Source: CAYQVW01 sp964421245
GTDB lineage: Bacteria; Margulisbacteria; WOR-1; XYC2-FULL-46-14
Direction of reading: 5' to 3'
Assembly: GCA_964421245.1 (NCBI GenBank)
Contig: CAYQVW010000007.1
Coordinates: forward strand, 1-64,000
Length of the DNA stretch: 64,000 bases
The notes under the pieces are model-generated. The model was not told the DNA's origin. It did not search any database and saw nothing but the letters and a program-made list of their open reading frames with translations. Shown here piece after piece: positions 49,711 to 57,381 of the stretch. Position numbers and translations under genes: made by a program. The number at the start of each line of letters is the position of its first letter. Position 1 is the first letter of the stretch.

Positions 49711-51009
49711 ATGAAAAACCTTCAAATTAAGCCAAGTAAATTACTAAAAGGTGAGATACATGTTCCGGGGGATAAATCAATTTCTCATCGTGCAGTAATG
49801 TTAGGGGCGATTGCTTCTGGCGAAACTAAGATAGAAGGTTTTTTGGCGGGAGAAGATTGTTTGGCTACGATTGATTGTTTTAAAAATTTAGGAATAGATA
49901 TTGAGGGTCAAGGGTCAAGGGTCAAGGTCCATGGAAAAGGACTTCGGGGATTAAAAAAACCAAGCAAACCATTATATGTAGGTAATTCAGGAACAACTAT
50001 TCGTTTAATCTCCGGAATACTAGCCGGACAAGATTTTGAATCCGAAATTTCTGGGGATGCTTCGATTCAGAAACGACCGATGAAAAGAATCGTAGAGCCA
50101 TTATCTTTGATAGGGGCAAGGATCAAGGGTCAAGAAGCATTAAAGATCAAAGGAACAAAATTAAAAGGGATAGAGTATAAATTACCAGTTGCATCTGCTC
50201 AGGTTAAATCGGCAGTTCTTTTAGCTGGGCTTTATGCTGATGGAACGACGACCGTAATTGAGCCAGCTCCGTCAAGAGATCATACAGAGAGAATGCTTGA
50301 ATATTTTGGCGTTGAGATAAATAAAGAAGGGGCAAAAATTTCTCTTGTTGGTGGACAGAAGTTAACTGGTAAAGAAATTCATGTGCCTGGCGATATTTCA
50401 TCAGCTGCCTTTTTTATGGTTGCTGGACTAATTGTTCCAAACTCAAATCTTTTGATTAGAAATGTTGGGTTAAATCCGACGCGTACTGGAATTATAGAGG
50501 TAATTCATCGTATGGGAGGGAAGCTTGACGTTCTTGATGAGCAATTGGTTGCGCACGAGCCTCGTGGGAATGTTAGGGTCAAGTGCCAAGGGTCAAGGGT
50601 CAAGGCGATTGAAATTGGGGGAGAGTTAATTCCAAGATTAATTGATGAAATACCGATTATTGCAGTTCTTGCAACACAAGCAGAGGGAACCACAATAATT
50701 AGAGATGCAAAAGAACTTAGAGTAAAAGAGAGCGATCGGATTGCGACTATTTCAACTGAGCTTCGCAAGATGGGAGCTAATATAGAAGAGACTGATGATG
50801 GGATGATAATTAAGGGGCCTACGAAATTGAAAGGGGCAAGCCTGCCTGCCGGCAAGGCAGGGGTCAAGTCGCATGGTGATCATAGAGTTGCAATGTCTTT
50901 AGCAATTGCTGGTTTAATTGCTGATGGTGAAACAGAAATAGAAAATACAGATTGTATTGATACTTCGTTTCCTGGATTTGAGTCTATTTTGAAGGTATTA
51001 ACTAAATAG
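49711..51009 (+). CDS. aroA: 3-phosphoshikimate 1-carboxyvinyltransferase (EPSP synthase)
   Basis: Makes EPSP from shikimate 3-phosphate and PEP; 432 residues. LKGEIHVPGDKSISHRAVMLGAI-type start, LYVGNSGTTIRLISGIL, QKRPMKRIVEPL, LPVASAQVKSAVLLAGL, DEIPIIAVLATQAEGTT and SHGDHRVAMSLAIAGL are all intact. Four separate heptad-repeat insertions fall between these motifs (from 49905, 50113, 50576 and 50833), and the last also contains a palindromic LPAGKAG insertion. Despite them the frame and catalytic residues are kept. It follows tyrA and pcm. Confidence 0.96.
   Translation: MKNLQIKPSKLLKGEIHVPGDKSISHRAVMLGAIASGETKIEGFLAGEDCLATIDCFKNLGIDIEGQGSRVKVHGKGLRGLKKPSKPLYVGNSGTTIRLISGILAGQDFESEISGDASIQKRPMKRIVEPLSLIGARIKGQEALKIKGTKLKGIEYKLPVASAQVKSAVLLAGLYADGTTTVIEPAPSRDHTERMLEYFGVEINKEGAKISLVGGQKLTGKEIHVPGDISSAAFFMVAGLIVPNSNLLIRNVGLNPTRTGIIEVIHRMGGKLDVLDEQLVAHEPRGNVRVKCQGSRVKAIEIGGELIPRLIDEIPIIAVLATQAEGTTIIRDAKELRVKESDRIATISTELRKMGANIEETDDGMIIKGPTKLKGASLPAGKAGVKSHGDHRVAMSLAIAGLIADGETEIENTDCIDTSFPGFESILKVLTK
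49905..49927 (+). repeat. GGGTCAA heptad array 1 in aroA
   Basis: Three perfect heptads encode EGQGSRVKV in the loop between LGIDI and HGKGLRGL of EPSP synthase domain 1. Confidence 0.9.
50113..50134 (+). repeat. GGGTCAA heptad array 2 in aroA
   Basis: GGGGCAA, GGATCAA, GGGTCAA encode GARIKGQE after the IGARI strand, where family members have a short variable turn. Confidence 0.85.
50576..50605 (+). repeat. GGGTCAA heptad array 3 in aroA
   Basis: GGGTCAA, GTGCCAA, GGGTCAA, GGGTCAA encode RVKCQGSRVKA between NV and IEIGGELIPRLIDE. The unit order GGGTCAA-GTGCCAA-GGGTCAA matches the first three units of the hisF array, suggesting a shared source. Confidence 0.9.
50833..50867 (+). repeat. palindrome nested in a heptad array, aroA site 4
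   Basis: GGGGCAA is followed by a GC-rich palindrome (50841-50861; arms CCTGCC and GGCAGG around TGCCGGCAA) and then GGGTCAA. The result reads in frame as GASLPAGKAGVKSHGDHR; related proteins have only a few residues between GG and SHGDHR. Confidence 0.85.
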
Positions 51010-51146
51010 TATATCAGTTCATCAGTAGATCAGTGTGAGGATATCAGAATAGCAGAAAGCAGGAAATCAGAATATTTTTTTCACTGATGCCCTGCTTTCT
51101 GCTATTCTGATTATCTGTTCCTGATGTACTGGTGTACTGGTGTCCT
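51010..51146. repeat. ATCAG-octad inverted-repeat element (copy B)
   Basis: An intergenic element after aroA. A perfect 21-bp inverted repeat (51043-51063 with 51091-51111) forms the inner stem. It is flanked by octads such as CAGTTCAT and CAGTAGAT on the left and inverse CTGATG/CTGGTG units on the right. Its left end (AGTATATCAGTTCATCAG) matches the left end of copy A at 5796, so the two are one family. Confidence 0.85.
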
Positions 51147-51194
51147 CTAATGATATAATATAAATATATTAACGAAAGTGAGGAGTAACAAAAC

Positions 51195-52253
51195 ATGTCT
51201 AAAAAATATAAGATTGCAGTAATTGGTGGAGATGGAACAGGCCCCGAGGTTGTGGCCGAAGGATTAAAAGTATTAAAAGCGGTTTCTACAAAACACAAAT
51301 TTGAATATACACTAGAAGAGTTTGATTTTTCCGGAAAAAGATATCTTAAATCTGGTGAATTGGTTAATGATAAAGATGTTGAAAAATTAAAAGGGTTTGA
51401 TGCAATCTATCTTGGCGCAGTAGGGGATCCGGATGTTAAACCTGGAATTCTTGAACATGGTGTTCTACTTCGACTTCGTTTTGCCTTGGATCAATATATT
51501 AATCTTCGTCCGGTTATTCTTTATCCAAACGTTGATACCCCTGTTAAGGGAAAAGGGCCAAAAGAGATTGACTTTGTAGTTGTTCGTGAAAATACTGAGG
51601 GTCTTTATGCTGGTACTGGTGGTTATCTTCGTAAAGGGACAAAAGATGAAATCGCAACTCAGGTTTCAGTAAACACATACAAGGGTGTTGAGAGATGTTT
51701 GCGTTATGCTTTTGAATACTGCAAAAAGAGAAATAAGAGAAAAGAGCTTACACTGGTTGGAAAAACAAACGTATTAACTTATGCTTTTGATCTTTGGGAG
51801 AGAGTTTTTCATGAAATGGGTAAGAAAAACTATCCAGGAATTAAACGTGAATATGCTCACGTTGATGCAACCTGTATGTGGTTTGTAAAGAATCCAGAGT
51901 GGTTTGATGTAATTGTAACGGACAATATGTTTGGAGATATTATTACAGACCTTGGAGCTATGATTCAGGGCGGAATGGGAATTGCTGCTGGAGGAAACAT
52001 TAATCCAGAAGGCGTCTCAATGTTTGAGCCAATCGGTGGTTCTGCTCCAAAATATACTGGAAAGAAGGTTATAAATCCTTTAGCTGCAATCGGTGCACTT
52101 CAAATGTTGCTTGAAACAATTGGAGAAGAGGCTGCTGCCAAAGATATTGATAAAGCAATTCGCTATACTTGCACACAGATGAAATCGATGTCTGCCGGCA
52201 AAATGGGAATGTCTACAACTGAGGCTGGAGATACTGTAGTTAAGAGTCTTTAA
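51195..52253 (+). CDS. leuB: 3-isopropylmalate dehydrogenase
   Basis: A 352-residue beta-decarboxylating dehydrogenase. IAVIGGDGTGPEVVAEGLKV, RENTEGLYAGTGGY, GKTNVLTYAFDLW, VIVTDNMFGDIITDLGAMI and PIGGSAPKYTGKKVINP are visible. Isocitrate or tartrate dehydrogenase is possible, but leuCD nearby favour LeuB. A TATAAT box (51154-51159) and GAGGAG Shine-Dalgarno give a conventional leader of about 30 nt, unlike many genes here. Confidence 0.9.
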   Translation: MSKKYKIAVIGGDGTGPEVVAEGLKVLKAVSTKHKFEYTLEEFDFSGKRYLKSGELVNDKDVEKLKGFDAIYLGAVGDPDVKPGILEHGVLLRLRFALDQYINLRPVILYPNVDTPVKGKGPKEIDFVVVRENTEGLYAGTGGYLRKGTKDEIATQVSVNTYKGVERCLRYAFEYCKKRNKRKELTLVGKTNVLTYAFDLWERVFHEMGKKNYPGIKREYAHVDATCMWFVKNPEWFDVIVTDNMFGDIITDLGAMIQGGMGIAAGGNINPEGVSMFEPIGGSAPKYTGKKVINPLAAIGALQMLLETIGEEAAAKDIDKAIRYTCTQMKSMSAGKMGMSTTEAGDTVVKSL

Positions 52254-52957
52254 TTTAATCCAATCGAGTAAAGGACAGAGAACCAAATTGCTGAAAATAT
52301 GCCTGCAGCATAAACCATCAGGTCAGAATTGTTGACACCTATTTTAAAAATGCCATACGTTACTGGCAGCCAATAGAACCAGTTAATTGGTAAAATATCA
52401 TTTTCAAACTGCCACAAGTTACCAATAAATCCACTAAACGAGTTTCCTAATACCAAAGTTTTAAAAGTATAAAATATTGGCATGAAAAAATATGGGACAT
52501 AAACTGCTTGAATGAATGCAGTTTTTCTAATAATACTGGAGGGCTTATCGTCTGGTAGACGATGGTTTAAAAAATTATATAGTTCTCGATTGAAAAATGC
52601 GCCACAGATACCGCCAAATAATGTTGTGCTGCCAAAACGCGGCAGACTAAATTTATTGCTGCTGCTAATTTGAGAAGCTAGATCAGGGATAAGTCCAATA
52701 GTAATAGCTGAAACAATAAATTCATAACCCCTTTGCCATCTTTTTGCTTCTTGCCTGGTCCAGTCAACCGTTGTTTTAAAGGTTTGATTTTTCTTGTATA
52801 GAGTTGCTGCGCCCCAAAAAGTTATTCCAGCTCCCAAGAGAATTGTACTTCCCTTAGCAACCTTGTTTAATTCCAAATTAGAAAGAGCGGTTCCGGCACT
52901 CATAATCGTTAGAGCTGCGCTTGTTCGAATTGGTCTTGTTGATTGAAATGTAATCAT
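52250..52957 (-). CDS. hypothetical membrane protein, faint Mpv17/PMP22 resemblance
   Basis: A 235-residue protein with about four hydrophobic segments and a short Thr/Arg-rich start (MITFQSTRPIRTSAALT). I do not firmly recognise it. The order RFGxxTLFGGICGAFFNRELYNFL, a Lys/Arg-Gln helix ending AVYVPYFFMPIFY, then INWFYWLPVTYGIFKI recalls the eukaryotic Mpv17/PMP22 family, including the NWxxW...P region. This is a resemblance by eye only. It converges on leuB with a 4-nt overlap and lies upstream of nothing obvious. Confidence 0.5.
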   Translation of the reverse strand: MITFQSTRPIRTSAALTIMSAGTALSNLELNKVAKGSTILLGAGITFWGAATLYKKNQTFKTTVDWTRQEAKRWQRGYEFIVSAITIGLIPDLASQISSSNKFSLPRFGSTTLFGGICGAFFNRELYNFLNHRLPDDKPSSIIRKTAFIQAVYVPYFFMPIFYTFKTLVLGNSFSGFIGNLWQFENDILPINWFYWLPVTYGIFKIGVNNSDLMVYAAGIFSAIWFSVLYSIGLN

Positions 52958-52991
52958 GACAGGTACTTATCTTGGCTTAATTTGATAAATT

Positions 52992-53477
52992 TCAGGTAAG
53001 TTTTTTCTTTATATAAGCAATCAACCCACCTGCATTAATTAGGTTTTGCATAAATTCTGGGAAAGGCTGGGCCTTATATGATTTGTCTGATGTTAGGTTT
53101 TTGATTGTTCCAGAGGCGAGATTGACTTCAATCTCATCACCTTGTTTGATTTCTTCTGCTGCTTCTTTTGATTCTAGAATTGGTAGACCGATATTAATAC
53201 AGTTTCGATAAAAGATTCTGGCAAATGATTTTGCAATAACTGCTGAAATTCCAGCAGCTTTAATAGCAATAGGCGCATGTTCGCGCGATGATCCGCAGCC
53301 AAAATTCTCCCCTCCAACTATAAAGTCACCAGCTTTAGCTTTCTTAACAAATTCAGCATCTGCATCTTCCATACAGTGCTTTGCAAGCTCTGCCGGATCA
53401 GAAGTATTTAAATATCTTGCTGGAATTATTAAGTCTGTGTCAATATTGTCTTTAAATTTGTGAACTTTACCTTTCAT
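52992..53477 (-). CDS. leuD: 3-isopropylmalate dehydratase small subunit
   Basis: A 161-residue LeuD of the short archaeal/clostridial type. KFKDNIDTDLIIPARYLNT, GENFGCGSSREHAPIAIKAAG and FARIFYRNCINIGLPI are diagnostic. It forms the isomerase with LeuC. TAAAAT ends 6 nt before the ATG. An unrelated opposite-strand gene separates it from leuC. Confidence 0.95.
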   Translation of the reverse strand: MKGKVHKFKDNIDTDLIIPARYLNTSDPAELAKHCMEDADAEFVKKAKAGDFIVGGENFGCGSSREHAPIAIKAAGISAVIAKSFARIFYRNCINIGLPILESKEAAEEIKQGDEIEVNLASGTIKNLTSDKSYKAQPFPEFMQNLINAGGLIAYIKKKLT

Positions 53478-53560
53478 AATGGTATTTTAACATATTCGAA
53501 AATAAAATGAAATTTTTTTGTATATGTTAGGATAAATAAAGTGAGATTAAGGAGAAAAGA

Positions 53561-54427
53561 ATGAGTAGGATTAGTTTTGATAGCTCTCGAAGTTCAACTG
53601 CTAGGACAGCTGGGTCTCCAGGGGATCCTTCTTTGGTTGCTAAACGAAACGGGCTAATAAAGAGATTTTTTGGTCCTAGTGGTTCTCTTTGTCAATTTTT
53701 GACATTAAAACCAATACAAGAAAACACTGAGGAGAAAGCTGTTTTGCCTAAATTTGAAATCAATGTCATTGATCCATATCCAGCCACCTTGCATTTTGAG
53801 ATAAGAGGGATTACTTTTAAGTCAGGGGGGTTGGATGGGGGTGAATTTAAGACAGATTTAGTTTTTAAAAGAGCGAATAATAAAGTAGGCGCTTTTTTTA
53901 TTAGTTGCAAAGATCCTTCATTAACAAACTTAAATCAAGATGCTTTTAATCATATTTTTTCTGCTTCTAAATTAGAAGAAAAACCAGCAACTATTAGTGA
54001 GTTTGAGTTTTTAGCTTTTTGGGCACCAGAAGATGGAGGCAAAACTGTTGATGTAAAATCGGAACCTATTTTGGTAGCAGATTTGAAGAAGGTATTGCGA
54101 ACTCTTTTGAATGATAGATTTTATCTTGTTGATGATGAGGCTGAAATAATAGAGCAGGCATTTTATGAGTACTCTTTGGAGGTTTGTGGAAATTCAGGTT
54201 GTGCTTTAAGCCTAGCAGAAAGTGATGTTGTTCATATTAGAAGGATGGTTTATTTTTTTTCGATTAATGAATTATTTGGTCTTCTTAAAGAAGGGAATGT
54301 GCTGCGGGATTATATTGCAGGGATTATTGGGGTCTTTAAAAAATGCGCAGTGGATGAAGGATGGGATAAGGCAAGAGTAGCAAGAAAATTGCAATCAGTT
54401 CTTGGAATTGGAATTAAAAAATCATAG
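53561..54427 (+). CDS. hypothetical protein with Ser/Arg-rich N-terminus
   Basis: A 288-residue protein I do not recognise. The first 25 residues (MSRISFDSSRSSTARTAGSP) are Ser/Arg/Thr-rich without a hydrophobic core. The remainder looks like a mixed alpha/beta domain, then a helical C-terminal part from about residue 165 (LKKVLRTLLNDRFYL, DVVHIRRMVYFFSINELF). AAGGAG lies 6 nt before the ATG. The gene sits between leuD and leuC on the opposite strand and overlaps the end of leuC by 6 nt, so it interrupts what is usually one operon. Confidence 0.55.
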   Translation: MSRISFDSSRSSTARTAGSPGDPSLVAKRNGLIKRFFGPSGSLCQFLTLKPIQENTEEKAVLPKFEINVIDPYPATLHFEIRGITFKSGGLDGGEFKTDLVFKRANNKVGAFFISCKDPSLTNLNQDAFNHIFSASKLEEKPATISEFEFLAFWAPEDGGKTVDVKSEPILVADLKKVLRTLLNDRFYLVDDEAEIIEQAFYEYSLEVCGNSGCALSLAESDVVHIRRMVYFFSINELFGLLKEGNVLRDYIAGIIGVFKKCAVDEGWDKARVARKLQSVLGIGIKKS

Positions 54428-55678
54428 ATCTTTTGGGCTAATAATATGTCCGGCTACCGCGCTTGCTGCAGCAACTGCTACATTTGATAGATAAACTTCT
54501 GATTTAGGATGTCCCATTCTTCCTACAAAATTACGATTGGTAGTTGCGATCCCTTTTTCACCTTCAGCAAGTATTCCAAGATGCCCGCCAAGACATGGTC
54601 CGCACGATGGAGTGGTAATAGTTGCATCAGCCTTCATGAATATTTCCATCAATCCTTCTTTAATCATCTGATTGTATACTTTTTGAGTAGCTGGAAGAAT
54701 AATTAGTCTTACATTTTTAGCTTTCTTTCTTCCAGATAGAATTTTTGCAGCAACTCTAAGGTCTTCAATTCTCCCATTAGTACAGGATCCAATTACTGCC
54801 TGATCAATCACTACATCGGTTGATTTACTAACTGGTTTAGTATTGCTCGGTAAAGGTGGAAAAGCAATCTGTGGTTCGATTTTGCTACAATCTATTTCAA
54901 TAACTTTTGCGTATTGTGCGTTTTTATCTGAGTGCCAAGGGGCAAGGTTCAAGGGGCAAGATAAAAAATCTAGAACCTTTTGATCTGGTTCAAAGATGCC
55001 GTTTTTTCCACCAGCTTCAATTGCCATATTGGCCATGGTCAATCTTCCTTCAACTGTAAGATCAGATACGGTGTCTCCGGTAAATTCCATCGACATATAG
55101 CGGGCGCCGTCAACACCGATCATGCCTATTATATATAGTATGAGATCTTTGGCTTCAACGTATTTACCAAGCTTTCCGTTTAATACAAACTTAATTGTTT
55201 CAGGTACTTTGAGCCAGACTTTACCAGTTGCCATGCCAGCTGCCATGTCAGTTGAACCAACTCCGGTTGAGAATGCTCCAAGTGCTCCATAGGTACAAGT
55301 ATGAGAATCTGCACCGATTACAAGCATTCCAGGTTTAATTGCTCCCATTTCTGGAAGAAGGGCATGTTCAACACCAACGCAACCAATTTCAAAAAAGTTT
55401 TTGATTTTATATTTCTTTGAAAACTCTCGCATCATCTGAACCTGCTGAGCAGATTTGCGATCTTTCTCTGGAGTAAAGTGATCCGGAACTAGAAAAACTT
55501 TGTTTTCATCAAATACTTTATTGACCCCGATTTTTTCGAATTGTTTGATTGCTGGTGGGGTAGTGATGTCATTTCCAAGGACTAAATCGACATCGCATTC
55601 GATTAGCTCTCCGATTTGAACTTCTTTCTTACCGCAGTGTGCTGCTAATATCTTTTGTGTTATCGTTTGTTTTGTCAT
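54422..55678 (-). CDS. leuC: 3-isopropylmalate dehydratase large subunit
   Basis: A [4Fe-4S] isomerase of leucine synthesis; 418 residues, short LeuC/HacA type. VPDHFTPEKDRKSAQQ, VIGADSHTCTYGALGAFSTGVGSTD, IGSCTNGRIEDLRVAAKIL and PSCGPCLGGHLG carry the cluster cysteines. A GGGGCAA heptad array lies in it in the opposite orientation (54932-54959) and encodes CPLNLAPWH. The promoter TTGACT-17-TATTAT (minus, 55716-55688) ends 9 nt before the ATG. Confidence 0.95.
   Translation of the reverse strand: MTKQTITQKILAAHCGKKEVQIGELIECDVDLVLGNDITTPPAIKQFEKIGVNKVFDENKVFLVPDHFTPEKDRKSAQQVQMMREFSKKYKIKNFFEIGCVGVEHALLPEMGAIKPGMLVIGADSHTCTYGALGAFSTGVGSTDMAAGMATGKVWLKVPETIKFVLNGKLGKYVEAKDLILYIIGMIGVDGARYMSMEFTGDTVSDLTVEGRLTMANMAIEAGGKNGIFEPDQKVLDFLSCPLNLAPWHSDKNAQYAKVIEIDCSKIEPQIAFPPLPSNTKPVSKSTDVVIDQAVIGSCTNGRIEDLRVAAKILSGRKKAKNVRLIILPATQKVYNQMIKEGLMEIFMKADATITTPSCGPCLGGHLGILAEGEKGIATTNRNFVGRMGHPKSEVYLSNVAVAAASAVAGHIISPKDL
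54932..54959 (+). repeat. heptad array inside leuC, opposite orientation
   Basis: Plus-strand units GTGCCAA, GGGGCAA, GGTTCAA, GGGGCAA; the gene is on the minus strand, so it reads TTGCCCC-type units as CPLNLAPWH. None of these variants creates the TGA stop that the GGGTCAA unit would give in this orientation. Confidence 0.85.
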
Positions 55679-55740
55679 TCTGTTTTAATAATATCTTGAA
55701 AGATTATGATAGTCAATGTTTCACAGAGTTTATGTTGGAG

Positions 55741-55914
55741 GAGTCTCAAATTTTATCTCGAATCAAGGTATCTCAAATGAACTCTAATAGTGGGGTCCCA
55801 AATCTGCTTCCCATATCCTCGAATTTGTTCCCGAAGCTTTTCATTTGAGATAAGTATTCGGTTGAAGAATTGGAGATCATTTGAGACCTGCTGATTTGGG
55901 ATAGAATTTGGGAC
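55741..55914. repeat. intergenic TCTCAAAT/TCCCAAAT inverted-repeat block
   Basis: GTCTCAAAT (55743-55751), TCTCAAATGA (55771-55780) and GTCCCAAAT (55795-55803) each have an exact inverse copy downstream: ATTTGAGAC (55879-55887), TCATTTGAGA (55841-55850) and ATTTGGGAC (55906-55914). The first two pairs nest as a hairpin; the third would cross. It occupies most of the 274-bp gap between leuC and the TIGR00725-like gene. Confidence 0.7.
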
Positions 55915-55952
55915 TATTTTCCGCTACAATAACCGCAGGAGGATAACACAAC

Positions 55953-56420
55953 ATGCGATTTATTTCGGTAATAGGTGGGTCTGAACCGACGAGAGAAGAA
56001 TACAAACTAGCTGAACAGGTAGGAGAGTATATTGCAAAGTCCGGTGCAGTTCTCGTTTGTGGTGGATTGAAGGGATGTATGGAAGCAGCTTGTAAAGGTG
56101 CCAAAAAACATGGTGGTATGACTATTGGTATTCTACCCGGAGGGGATAGAAGGGCCGCAAATAAATGGATAGATATTCCAATCGTAACCGGAATCGGCTA
56201 TGCCAGAAATAAATTAGTAGTTAAGACCGGTGAGGCTTGTATTGCTGTTGCTGGTAACTATGGAACACTTTGTGAAATAGCATTTTCTTTGGGATATGAA
56301 ATACCAGTTGTTGGATTAAAAACCTGGTCTTTTCACCGCAAGGGTAAGAAAGATAAGGGAATGCACGTTGCAAAAACCCCAAAACAAGCAGTTGAAATGG
56401 CTTTAAAGCTTATTAACTAG
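55953..56420 (+). CDS. TIGR00725-like nucleotide-binding (SLOG/LOG-like) protein
   Basis: A 155-residue Rossmann-like protein of the LOG/DprA-related superfamily. VIGGSEPTREEYKLAEQVG, VCGGLKGCMEAACKGAKKHGG, GILPGGDRRAANKWIDIPI and AVAGNYGTLCEIAFSLGY match TIGR00725-type proteins. The PGGxGTxxE motif of LOG phosphoribohydrolases is partly altered (AGNYGTLCE). Function uncertain. AGGAGG and a TACAAT box are upstream. It converges on the lipoprotein gene with an 8-nt overlap. Confidence 0.85.
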   Translation: MRFISVIGGSEPTREEYKLAEQVGEYIAKSGAVLVCGGLKGCMEAACKGAKKHGGMTIGILPGGDRRAANKWIDIPIVTGIGYARNKLVVKTGEACIAVAGNYGTLCEIAFSLGYEIPVVGLKTWSFHRKGKKDKGMHVAKTPKQAVEMALKLIN

Positions 56421-57318
56421 TTGTAAATGCACAAGTAACACCTGGAGCTTCTGGCCACCACAATGGAACGTTTGATCCCATGTTAGCATCTCCATTTGGA
56501 GCTTGAACACCGGGTTCAAATTTACCGTCGTTATCTACATCATCAAAGAAAAACATATCTGTCCCATCAAAAGTGAATGTTCCGGTCCAAGTTCCGGTCG
56601 GATTTGCCGGAATTGTCACTGATGAGGTTAGAGCAATTGTTTCATAATATGGATCGGCACTGGCTGTTGTTGAGAATTCAGAATCTTGTACCGGATTTGC
56701 CGGTCGAGTGGATGAGAAGGTTCCATTGTCTAGGTTTATCCAATTCCAGGACCCGTTTACTTCAAACATGACATCTCCATCTTGGATTTGATCTGCTGCT
56801 GTTGAGGTATCGGTTATGGTGCTGCAATAAAGCCGAGTGTTATGACTTGTGTATCCGGCATTATCAGTACTTCCAAGATCCATATTAAAAGTCATCTGCA
56901 TATATACTAATCCAAGTTTCACATGTGTATATGTTCCGGCATCTGGGATAGTTTCATTAGATCCAAATGTAGTCGCAGTAGTTCCTCCCAAGTTATAATA
57001 TTCCGCGTCATCTACTCCGCCCTTGTTGAAAATGACGTACGGACTTGTATCAGTTGCACTAGTTAGAAGAGAACCTTTGAAGGTTGAGACTCCGAAGGCA
57101 GTTGGAGATTGATAGACATCTGTATAACTGCTGTTTCCAACAGAAGTTGCCATAGCTCTAATAGCATTAACTTGGGTAGCAGAAAGTCCGTTTGTTTTTC
57201 CACCGATACTCATTTCGAAGCTCTCGGCAGTTGTAACTACTTGTTTGCCACAACTTACTGCTAGTACAATGATTGCAACAAGCAAAATACTGGGTAAAAT
57301 TAGTTTCCAGTTTTTCAT
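56413..57318 (-). CDS. predicted lipoprotein, Thr/Ser/Asn-rich
   Basis: A 301-residue exported protein. A Lys-containing start and a hydrophobic stretch precede the lipobox AVSC (Cys at residue 23). The mature part is rich in Thr, Ser, Asn and Gly and looks beta-rich. DVDNDGKFEPG near residue 266 resembles a Ca2+-binding loop. No known domain is recognised. A GGGGG Shine-Dalgarno precedes the ATG, and TTGACG-17-TATAAT on the minus strand supplies a promoter divergent from thiC. Confidence 0.8.
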   Translation of the reverse strand: MKNWKLILPSILLVAIIVLAVSCGKQVVTTAESFEMSIGGKTNGLSATQVNAIRAMATSVGNSSYTDVYQSPTAFGVSTFKGSLLTSATDTSPYVIFNKGGVDDAEYYNLGGTTATTFGSNETIPDAGTYTHVKLGLVYMQMTFNMDLGSTDNAGYTSHNTRLYCSTITDTSTAADQIQDGDVMFEVNGSWNWINLDNGTFSSTRPANPVQDSEFSTTASADPYYETIALTSSVTIPANPTGTWTGTFTFDGTDMFFFDDVDNDGKFEPGVQAPNGDANMGSNVPLWWPEAPGVTCAFTTS

Positions 57319-57331
57319 TTCTGTACCCCCT

Positions 57332-57381
57332 TTGCTTTAAATCTTTGAGTGAATTATAATAGTTACATGACTCAACGTCAA
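57332..57381. promoter_or_regulatory. overlapping divergent promoters, thiC (+) and lipoprotein (-)
   Basis: Plus: TTGCTT (57332-57337), 17 nt, TATAAT (57355-57360), 6 nt, ATG at 57367. Minus: TTGACG (57381-57376, inside thiC), 17 nt, TATAAT (57358-57353), with a leader of about 28 nt. The two -10 boxes share four bases. There is no space for a TPP riboswitch before thiC. Confidence 0.8.

Noticed and set aside
57319..57366. TPP riboswitch before thiC
   Set aside because: The 48-nt gap is filled by divergent promoters and the predicted leader is about zero length.
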